A stretch of DNA of 64,000 nucleotides from Cognatiyoonia sediminum (GTDB lineage: Bacteria > Pseudomonadota > Alphaproteobacteria > Rhodobacterales > Rhodobacteraceae), in assembly GCF_900129845.1 (NCBI RefSeq), contig NZ_FQXB01000001.1:806001-870000 (forward strand). The letters run 5' to 3'. Position 1 is the stretch's first letter. Each line of letters opens with the position of its first letter. This document shows positions 58,172-64,000 of this stretch, piece after piece. A program made the position numbers and the translations under genes. The notes under the pieces were generated by a model that made no database searches, had not been told where the DNA came from, and worked only from the letters and a program-made list of their open reading frames with translations.

Positions 58172-58800
58172 CGATCCGCGTTTGCATAGTTGACGACCAT
58201 CCGATGGTCACAGAAGGCATCCAGGCGATCTTGGAAAGCTATGACGATATCTCTGTCGTGGGGACACTAACAGATGGCAAAGAAGCGGTGGAGCAAGTGC
58301 AGGCTCTTGCACCTGACGTGATGCTGCTGGATCTGAACATGCCTGGCATCAATGGGTTAAACGCAACCGAAATGATCCTTGAAGAACGACCAGAGACGCG
58401 CATCTTGATCCTGTCGATGCACGATAGCCCTGAATACATTTCTACCGCGCTCAGCCACGGTGCAAAGGGCTATATCTTGAAAGATGTACCCACAGAGGAA
58501 ATTCGCACGGCAATTGATACGGTTATGGCGGGTGGCGAATATCTTTGTACCGGTGCCAAGGGGTCCTTGTCGCCCAAGATCGCTGACGGTCGCGAACCGC
58601 TTACCAACCGCGAACAAACCATTCTTTTGGAACTCGCCCAAGGCAAGTCCAATAAAGAAGTGGCCAACTCATTGGGAATTTCAGTGCGGACCGTTGAAAC
58701 GCATCGCAACAACATCAAAAAGAAACTCGGGATCAGTAGCACAGCCGGTTTGACGCGTTACGCGATGGAGCATGGCGTACTTCAGGGCACCAGTATCTAG
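58168..58800 (+). CDS. Response regulator, NarL/LuxR type
   Basis: 210 residues. The receiver domain has the acidic pair in VDDHP (9-10), the phospho-acceptor D55 (MLLDLNMPG) and K near residue 105. The LuxR-type HTH is at the C-terminus (LTNREQTILLELAQGKSNKEVA, SVRTVETHRNNIKKKLG). Partner of the upstream histidine kinase. The likely targets are its own promoter and the divergent TRAP operon. Confidence 0.95.
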   Translation: MTIRVCIVDDHPMVTEGIQAILESYDDISVVGTLTDGKEAVEQVQALAPDVMLLDLNMPGINGLNATEMILEERPETRILILSMHDSPEYISTALSHGAKGYILKDVPTEEIRTAIDTVMAGGEYLCTGAKGSLSPKIADGREPLTNREQTILLELAQGKSNKEVANSLGISVRTVETHRNNIKKKLGISSTAGLTRYAMEHGVLQGTSI

Positions 58801-59010
58801 CTCCAAGAACTACCCTTTGCGAAGCAACCAAAAAGAGACCTGACAAACCTTTTGGGTTCCTGTAGGTGGTACCCAACGACTCATGATGGAGTAACAAAGA
58901 TGATTCAGCTCAGGACCTTTATCCCGCGAACTTAAGCGCCGGTCCTGTTGGGTTGGCCTCGCACCAACCACCCTTTCATCTTTATTACTTTTTGCCCGAC
59001 GGAGGGCACC

Positions 59011-60843
59011 ATGTTTCGGAAATTCGAAAATCTCGTAGACCCATTTGTTGCCAGAAAACGCGATACTCCGCCGTCTGATCTCTGGGCCTATATCCGCTCG
59101 CAACTTACACCATTTCGCAAATGGCTTCCTTGGATGGCCCTCACCGGCTTCCTTGTCGCCATCATGGAAAGCGGACTTGTCTTCTATTCCGGCCGTCTGA
59201 TCGACCTGATGACCGAGGCCGGCCCGTCCGCTTTCTGGGCCGAACATAATGTTGAGGTAATCATCGTCGCCCTCCTCATCCTGTTCCTGAGGCCCTTAGT
59301 GATCACCTTCAACCACTTGTTCCTGGAACAAACGCTTGCATCCAACATGCAGGAACAAGCGCGTTGGCGTGCGCACCGACACATGCTTGGTCAATCCAGT
59401 GGCTTCTTCCAGAACGATTTCGCCGGTCGCCTGTCAAACCGCGTCATGCAAATTGGTCCTGCGATAGAAGATAGCACCTATATGGCTTTCGAGGGCATCT
59501 GGTACGCCTTCACCTACGTCGTCGGCGCTACTTTGGTGCTGAGCCAGATCGATTACCGCCTTGGCATTCCAATGATGATCTGGCTGGTGCTTTACATCTT
59601 TTACGTCAAATACATCGCGGTGCGGGTCGCTGTAGCGTCTGAAAAATGGTCCGATGCGCGGTCTATGGTCAACGGACGCGTGGTTGACGCCTACACCAAC
59701 ATCGAAACTGTCAAGCTTTTCGCCCACGGCGAGCGTGAAGAAGCCTATGCGCTGTCCGCGATGAAACGGTTGCGGCTGCGGTTCCAGCGATTCTTACGCC
59801 TGATGACCGAATTGTCATTTGGTCTCAATGCCTTGAACGGCCTTCTTATGGTTGGCGTTCTCGGCCCCGCAGTCTGGCTTTGGACCAACGGTTTGATCAC
59901 GGTTGGCGAAGTTGCCGCGGCTTCCGCGCTGGTAATCCGCCTCAACGGGATGAGCGGCTGGATCATGTGGGTTGTGATCCGCCTGTTCGAACACGCGGGC
60001 ACAATGCGCGAAAGTTTGCAATCAATCGCGGTCGAGCAGGACGTGGTCGACAAAGATGACGCGCAGCCGCTTCAAATCACAGATGCGGCCATCGAGATCG
60101 ACAATCTGGTGCATCACTACGGCAAAACCTGTGGCGGCCTGGATGGCGTGAGCCTTTCAATTCCTGCCGGTCAAAAGGTTGGTTTGATTGGTCGGTCGGG
60201 CGCTGGAAAGTCAAGCCTTGTCAACCTGTTACTGCGTTTTCGTGACGCCGAAGGTGGATCCATCAAAATCGATGGCCAGTCGGTTGCAGATGTGACGCAA
60301 GACAGTCTGCGCCAACAAATCGGCATGGTCACGCAAGACAGCTCCCTCCTGCACCGCTCCGTGCGCGCCAACATCATGTATGGCAAGCCTGAGGCGAGTG
60401 AGGCTGACATGATCACCGCAGCCACCCGTGCCGAGGCCCATAGCTTCATTCAGGATCTTGCGGACCCTGAAGGTCGCACCGGGTACAACGCGCAAGTGGG
60501 TGAACGTGGTGTGAAACTCTCCGGCGGCCAACGCCAGCGGATCGCGATTGCACGTGTGATGCTCAAGAACGCGCCAATTCTGATCTTGGATGAGGCGACA
60601 TCGGCTTTAGACAGCGAAGTCGAGGCCGCGATCCAAAAGACGCTCTATGGGATGATGGAAGGCAAAACCGTGATCGCGATCGCGCACCGGCTGTCGACCA
60701 TCGCGCAGATGGACCGGATCGTTGTTCTGGACGAGGGTCGCGTGGTTGAAGATGGCACGCACGACCAATTGCTTGCGGCTGGGGGGCTCTATGCTGATCT
60801 CTGGACACGGCAGTCAGGTGGGTTCTTGGCGAATGACAACTAG
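59011..60843 (+). CDS. ABC transporter, fused permease and ATPase (exporter type)
   Basis: 610 residues. The N-terminal transmembrane domain has six helices (about 30-340) and the ATPase follows: Walker A GRSGAGKSSLVNLLL, signature VKLSGGQRQRIAIARVML, Walker B ILILDEATSALD, H-loop IAHRLSTIAQMDRI. It is a half-size exporter that would act as a homodimer. The substrate is unknown; lipids, drugs and peptides are all seen in this family. GGAGGG precedes the ATG at 59011, so the 21 in-frame codons upstream were excluded. Confidence 0.93.
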   Translation: MFRKFENLVDPFVARKRDTPPSDLWAYIRSQLTPFRKWLPWMALTGFLVAIMESGLVFYSGRLIDLMTEAGPSAFWAEHNVEVIIVALLILFLRPLVITFNHLFLEQTLASNMQEQARWRAHRHMLGQSSGFFQNDFAGRLSNRVMQIGPAIEDSTYMAFEGIWYAFTYVVGATLVLSQIDYRLGIPMMIWLVLYIFYVKYIAVRVAVASEKWSDARSMVNGRVVDAYTNIETVKLFAHGEREEAYALSAMKRLRLRFQRFLRLMTELSFGLNALNGLLMVGVLGPAVWLWTNGLITVGEVAAASALVIRLNGMSGWIMWVVIRLFEHAGTMRESLQSIAVEQDVVDKDDAQPLQITDAAIEIDNLVHHYGKTCGGLDGVSLSIPAGQKVGLIGRSGAGKSSLVNLLLRFRDAEGGSIKIDGQSVADVTQDSLRQQIGMVTQDSSLLHRSVRANIMYGKPEASEADMITAATRAEAHSFIQDLADPEGRTGYNAQVGERGVKLSGGQRQRIAIARVMLKNAPILILDEATSALDSEVEAAIQKTLYGMMEGKTVIAIAHRLSTIAQMDRIVVLDEGRVVEDGTHDQLLAAGGLYADLWTRQSGGFLANDN

Positions 60844-61379
60844 GCGCTTTGTTTGCGACTGGGGCGGCTAGGGTCCGTTTTGAAGCTCGGTTCAAGCCTG
60901 TCAAACAGCGACAGGGTGTTTTCGTCACCATTGGGCGCGTCAAACGAATTCATCCACATGGTGGGCGGGGCGAGAGTGCCGCCCTTTTGCCATTCAAAAT
61001 ATCCTAGAGCGCCTTTCGCAGGGATCGGATCGAACATCGATGCGTTTTCTAGAACCAAACCGCATGGCCCTCCAAACCATTCGCTGTCACTTTGCTCTAT
61101 GATATCAACAACTTCACAGACGCCAATAATCGCGGAGCGCGGCAGTTCTGCGGGATGAGGGCATTGAACGCCATGGCGATGCAACCGCCAATATCCCCAG
61201 TGGAATTCGTCCTCTTTCAATCCCTTCGCTGCGTGAATGGCAATCCGGCGACAGTCCATCCCGCCAGAGCGGATCGCCCCCCTTGTTCGGTTTTCGATCC
61301 GTTTGTGGCCCGCCACAATGGCCCATGCCCACGGCTGTCGAACCGACATGGCGATTGGAGGAAGGTCATGCTCACCCAT
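60840..61379 (-). CDS. ASCH domain protein
   Basis: 179 residues. MSVRQPWAWAIVAGHKRIENRT is the opening of an ASCH (PUA-like RNA-binding) domain, and IIGVCEVVDII with WFGGPCGLVLEN complete the barrel. Such proteins are thought to act on RNA or nucleosides; the exact role is unknown. The ATG at 61379 has no strong ribosome binding site and a second ATG at 61349 is possible. Its stop interlocks with the ABC exporter stop. Confidence 0.8.
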   Translation of the reverse strand: MGEHDLPPIAMSVRQPWAWAIVAGHKRIENRTRGAIRSGGMDCRRIAIHAAKGLKEDEFHWGYWRLHRHGVQCPHPAELPRSAIIGVCEVVDIIEQSDSEWFGGPCGLVLENASMFDPIPAKGALGYFEWQKGGTLAPPTMWMNSFDAPNGDENTLSLFDRLEPSFKTDPSRPSRKQSA

Positions 61380-61483
61380 ATCACTCAGGTAGAGGCGTTA
61401 GATAATTCGACAAGCACTGTGCAAAGACAAACATTGCACCCTCCCCAATTGAGATTACTTAACCTTTAACAAAGGAGTGATCT

Positions 61484-62332
61484 ATGACCTATACCCCCCC
61501 GAAAGTCTGGACATGGGATGCCGAAAGTGGCGGCCAGTTTGCGAATATCAACCGCCCGATTGCAGGCGCAACGCATGACAAAGAATTGCCCGTTGGCGAG
61601 CATGACTTACAGCTTTATTCACTCGCGACACCAAACGGCGTCAAAGTGACTGTTATGTTAGAGGAACTGCTCGAGTCTGGTCATGAGGCCGAATACGACG
61701 CGTGGCTGATCAACATCCAAGAAGGCGATCAGTTTGGCTCTGGCTTCGTTGACATCAACCCAAACTCCAAAATTCCCGCGATGCTGGACAAATCGAACGG
61801 CGTCAAAGTCTTCGAGACGGGCTCGATCCTGATCTATCTGGCTGAAAAATACGGCGCATTCCTCTCCACCGACATTGCCAAACGCACCGAAACTCTGAAC
61901 TGGCTCTTCTGGCTGCACGGCTCCGCCCCCTACCTTGGCGGTGGCTTCGGACATTTCTACGCCTACGCACCCGAGAAATTCGAATACCCGATCAACCGCT
62001 TCGCGATGGAAGCAAAGCGCCAGCTCGATGTTTTAGATCGCAACCTTGCTGAGCGCCAATTCCTTGCCGGTGACGAATACACCATCGCTGATATGGCCAC
62101 AGCGCCGTGGTACGGGGCTTTGGTGAAAGGTCTTGTCTATGACGCGGCGGAGTTCCTCGACGTTGCTAGCTACACCAACGTTATCCGCTGGACTGACGAA
62201 ATCAACGCTCGCCCCGCGTTCAAACGCGGCAAGATGGTGAACCGCGCGTGGGGTGAACCGTCCGAGCAGCTACACGAACGCCACAGTGCGGATGATTTCA
62301 ACACCAAAACTCAGGATAAAGTCGGCGAGTAA
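61484..62332 (+). CDS. yghU: Glutathione S-transferase family, YghU type
   Basis: 282 residues. The YghU subgroup uses glutathione, and in E. coli has disulfide-bond reductase activity. The N-terminal NINRPIAGATHDKELPVGEH is specific to the group. The thioredoxin-like domain (LYSLATPNGVKVTVMLEEL, SKIPAMLD, FETGSILIYLAEKYG) and the helical C-terminal domain (FLAGDEYTIADMATAPW) follow. AAGGAG lies 7 nt before the ATG. Confidence 0.95.
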   Translation: MTYTPPKVWTWDAESGGQFANINRPIAGATHDKELPVGEHDLQLYSLATPNGVKVTVMLEELLESGHEAEYDAWLINIQEGDQFGSGFVDINPNSKIPAMLDKSNGVKVFETGSILIYLAEKYGAFLSTDIAKRTETLNWLFWLHGSAPYLGGGFGHFYAYAPEKFEYPINRFAMEAKRQLDVLDRNLAERQFLAGDEYTIADMATAPWYGALVKGLVYDAAEFLDVASYTNVIRWTDEINARPAFKRGKMVNRAWGEPSEQLHERHSADDFNTKTQDKVGE

Positions 62333-62596
62333 ACTCAGCGCCTTTAGATCAAAAATGGCGGCATCGACGATCGAAATAAGATGGTCGATGCCCACCAAGG
62401 CACAGACCCACCTGCTCTACACCCAATAAACTATATATTATATATACATTTTAAATATTTAAGATAAAACTATAAAACAATTACACTGACCTTCTAACCC
62501 CTACCAAACCATCCTAATGCCCCAATTAAGACTAAATTAACCGTCATCTTGGGGTTGTTGAGTTTGCGCCTGTCGCAAACGCTGTTGGAGAGTTGG

Positions 62597-63604
62597 ATGA
62601 AGGGTAAAAGGTTCACCCTTATCATATCCGCTTTGATTGGCTTTCTTGCGATGGTTGCAAGTGGGCCTCTTTCTGCTGCGACATTCGCTTTGACAGAAGA
62701 CATCCAGCTTGAGAACGTATCTGCCGCGCGGAGCATCGAGACGCGCAACATTTATCAGATCAATTTCACCGCACGCACGCCTCGTTTTCTGAGCCCGCTA
62801 GAGGTCTTGGAAAACGCAAAGGACGAGCCAGAGAAGCTGCTGGAAATCAAACATTGGCTGGCCACGGAACGCAAAGTTATCTTCCGCCTCCTTCAGCGGA
62901 ACGGCCGGTTTACGGACGTCGATGATCCCAGAATTCGGTGGTACAGAACTAAGACGAGCGAGACCGAAATTGGATTCCGACCGGAGGAAACGAGTACAAG
63001 TGAAGTTTCTTTCCCCACCGGAAACGCGCTGTCTTGGCCGGATCTAGAAGACGGCGAAGAAAAAACCTCGAACCTGACAACCTTTGTCGTGCGCGAGCAG
63101 GACTCCACTTGTGGGTTCCCCAATGACTTTTACAATGTTGCCCTCTCCTCGTCGGAACAAGGAGGGCTTGCCTGGTTGCGAACTGCAACGTTTCAACCTG
63201 CGGCGCCTAGCCAACCGCGAACGCCAAAAATATCGGGGGTTACGTGGCTGAATATGTCAATGCCGCATGTTGTGGGCTACGCGATGGGCGGCGAAGACCA
63301 CTCTTCTGTCCCTGAATCTCAAAGGCTTAGCTTCGGCGCTACGACGAATTCGGAAGACTCCACCATATCTGGATTCAAACAGCCGCGCGATATTTTCCGC
63401 TGCCGCGTTTATGCATCAGATGAGACCGCATCGTTCAATCCTCCTGACTTTACGTCACCGTTCATACGAGCTGCCTTCCCAACATTCCGCACCAGCTCCG
63501 CTCCAAACTCTCCCGAGGCCGTTCCCCTCCCCGCGGGTGCTGCACTGTTGCTATCTGCTCTGCTTGGTTTGTTTGTTTTTCGCAAGACACCCCGGAGCGC
63601 CTAA
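62597..63604 (+). CDS. VPLPA-CTERM sorting-domain protein, unknown function
   Basis: 335 residues. An N-terminal signal peptide (about 1-28, ending GPLSAATF) precedes a soluble body with no recognised domain. The C-terminus has VPLPAGAALLLSALLGLFVF followed by RKTPRSA: a VPLPA motif, one hydrophobic helix and a basic tail. This is the exosortase-type sorting signal known from Rhodobacterales. The protein is therefore probably exported and anchored or processed at the cell surface. The preceding 264 nt are AT-rich and carry no gene. ATG at 62549 is in frame but would add residues before the signal peptide. Confidence 0.8.
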   Translation: MKGKRFTLIISALIGFLAMVASGPLSAATFALTEDIQLENVSAARSIETRNIYQINFTARTPRFLSPLEVLENAKDEPEKLLEIKHWLATERKVIFRLLQRNGRFTDVDDPRIRWYRTKTSETEIGFRPEETSTSEVSFPTGNALSWPDLEDGEEKTSNLTTFVVREQDSTCGFPNDFYNVALSSSEQGGLAWLRTATFQPAAPSQPRTPKISGVTWLNMSMPHVVGYAMGGEDHSSVPESQRLSFGATTNSEDSTISGFKQPRDIFRCRVYASDETASFNPPDFTSPFIRAAFPTFRTSSAPNSPEAVPLPAGAALLLSALLGLFVFRKTPRSA

Positions 63605-63671
63605 TTGAAACTAACTTTGAAATAAAGTTGCAATTTTTTGCCCTGCGGCGAAATTTTCTCCACATCTCCTG

Positions 63672-63700
63672 TTGACGCTCTCTGCGCTGCCGCATAGGGT
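63672..63700 (+). promoter_or_regulatory. Promoter of the ilv leader
   Basis: TTGACG (63672-63677), 17 nt, TAGGGT (63695-63700), giving a start about 18 nt before the leader peptide ATG. Confidence 0.55.
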
Positions 63701-63724
63701 CTCGCCACACGAAAGGACCCCGAG

Positions 63725-63775
63725 ATGAAATCTATTCTCGTACTAGTGGTGGATATGATGCGCATGGGCCGGTAA
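63725..63775 (+). CDS. ilv operon leader peptide
   Basis: A 16-residue [19 protein letters not shown], with an AAAGGA upstream. Six of its first nine residues are Ile, Leu or Val (I4, L5, V6, L7, V8, V9). Starvation for these amino acids would stall the ribosome here, the classic signal for attenuation of branched-chain biosynthesis. Confidence 0.85.
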   Translation: MKSILVLVVDMMRMGR

Positions 63776-63802
63776 CGGTAAGACCATAACGATCCCATGC
63801 GC
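63760..63802 (+). promoter_or_regulatory. Competing hairpin of the ilv attenuator
   Basis: GCGCATGGG inside the leader peptide (63760-63768) pairs perfectly with CCCATGCGC (63794-63802), which abuts the terminator stem. A ribosome finishing the leader would cover the left arm and favour the terminator; a stalled one would leave it free. Confidence 0.65.
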
Positions 63803-63827
63803 CCCCGACATCCTCGGGGGTTTTTTT
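63802..63827 (+). terminator. Attenuator terminator before ilvB
   Basis: CCCCCGA (63802-63808) and TCGGGGG (63814-63820) with a 5-nt loop are followed by seven Ts. It lies 39 nt before ilvB. Confidence 0.9.
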
Positions 63828-63866
63828 GTGACTGAGAGCAACGCGGTAGAAAAGGACGCGAGACAG

Positions 63867-64000
63867 ATGAGTAAAACCATGACCGGTGCAAAAATGGTCG
63901 TTCAAGCCTTGGTAGACCAAGGTGTGGAGGTCGTCTTTGGATATCCCGGTGGTGCTGTCCTCCCAATCTATGACGAGATCTTTCAGCAAAACCACATTCA
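63867..64000 (+). CDS. ilvB: Acetolactate synthase large subunit, 3' end outside window
   Basis: The first 44 codons are in the window. [19 protein letters not shown] followed by [18 protein letters not shown] is the ThDP-dependent acetolactate synthase N-terminus. The enzyme makes acetolactate or acetohydroxybutyrate for valine, leucine and isoleucine. AAAGGA lies before the ATG at 63867. A GTG at 63828 is also in frame but overlaps the attenuator T-tract and is unlikely to be used. Controlled by the leader and attenuator just upstream. Confidence 0.93.
   Translation, partial: MSKTMTGAKMVVQALVDQGVEVVFGYPGGAVLPIYDEIFQQNHI

Noticed and set aside
58852-58876. Terminator after the response regulator gene
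   Set aside because: TTGGGT and ACCCAA can pair over a 13-nt loop, but the stem is only 6 bp and has no T-tract.
58810-59247. A 145-codon minus-strand frame over the start of the ABC exporter
   Set aside because: It covers the exporter's ribosome binding site and first helices and has no family likeness, so it is a shadow frame.
63828-63866. GTG at 63828 as the ilvB start
   Set aside because: It lies at the end of the attenuator T-tract with no ribosome binding site, while the ATG at 63867 has AAAGGA upstream and gives the standard N-terminus.

Overview
The window is a gene-dense chromosomal segment of an alphaproteobacterium, most likely a marine Rhodobacterales (Roseobacter-group) species. 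This rests on the gene families: DUF1638, a RamA-like corrinoid activator, an aglEFGAK-type sugar operon, TRAP transporters, a VPLPA-CTERM protein, a Hint-domain protein and CckA. It also rests on the alphaproteobacterial LexA box GTTC-N7-GTTC in front of recA. GC content looks moderate. I see no phage, insertion sequence, CRISPR array or rRNA, and no gene-free stretch longer than 300 bases.

Layout. 1-5.4 kb: a truncated membrane protein, a tiny membrane protein, DUF1638, sufE, a lipoprotein, rnd and purMN. 5.5-9.98 kb: a CAT-anticodon tRNA (probably the lysidine Ile2 species), icd, a YitT protein, typA and an SCP2 protein. 10-14.6 kb: MOSC, DUF1330, alaS and recA. 14.8-19.4 kb: a sulfotransferase-like gene and the glycerol genes glpK, glpD and divergent glpR. 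19.4-21.7 kb: tungstate-type ABC transporter tupBCA. 21.7-23.5 kb: rlmE and ppx/gppA. 23.8-26.1 kb: a one-carbon operon (Virulence_fact domain, MetF-like, methyl-THF:corrinoid methyltransferase-like). 26.1-27.4 kb: a small membrane protein with a divergent XRE regulator. 27.4-37.4 kb: alpha-glucoside uptake and hydrolysis (aglEFGAK), divergent aglR, a GH1 beta-glucosidase and glucokinase. 37.4-39.7 kb: a cckA gene broken by two nonsense codons and a frameshift. 39.8-42.5 kb: rsmB-like and guaB. 42.6-47.2 kb: a membrane protein, the RamA-like activator, a Hint protein, tRNA-Gly(CCC), RidA and an A24-peptidase-like protein. 47.3-51 kb: zwf-pgl-pgi. 51.1-56.5 kb: an HNH nuclease and a TRAP transporter with enlarged permeases. 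56.7-58.8 kb: a cache-domain histidine kinase and NarL-type regulator divergent from the TRAP genes. 59-64 kb: ABC exporter, ASCH protein, YghU-type GST, VPLPA-CTERM protein, then an ilv leader peptide with attenuator and the start of ilvB.

How the genes work together. The agl operon, GH1 enzyme and glucokinase would import disaccharides and deliver glucose-6-phosphate, which pgi and zwf-pgl pass to glycolysis, Entner-Doudoroff or the pentose phosphate route. Palindromic LacI-type operators sit at the agl promoter, the aglR start and the zwf start. DUF1638, Virulence_fact/MetF/methyltransferase and the RamA-like activator are spread over 45 kb but look like parts of one corrinoid-dependent demethylation system. 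The corrinoid protein and substrate methyltransferase are not in the window.

Standout observations: (1) cckA carries three independent lesions; (2) two parts of the presumed corrinoid system, 17 kb apart, end in near-identical Gly-Gly-polyarginine tails; (3) eight of ten convergent gene pairs interlock their stop codons in a shared 4-nt CTAG, CTAA or TTAA; (4) four GATTC repeats are phased at 10-11 bp in front of the histidine kinase gene. All calls are by eye; no database search was run.
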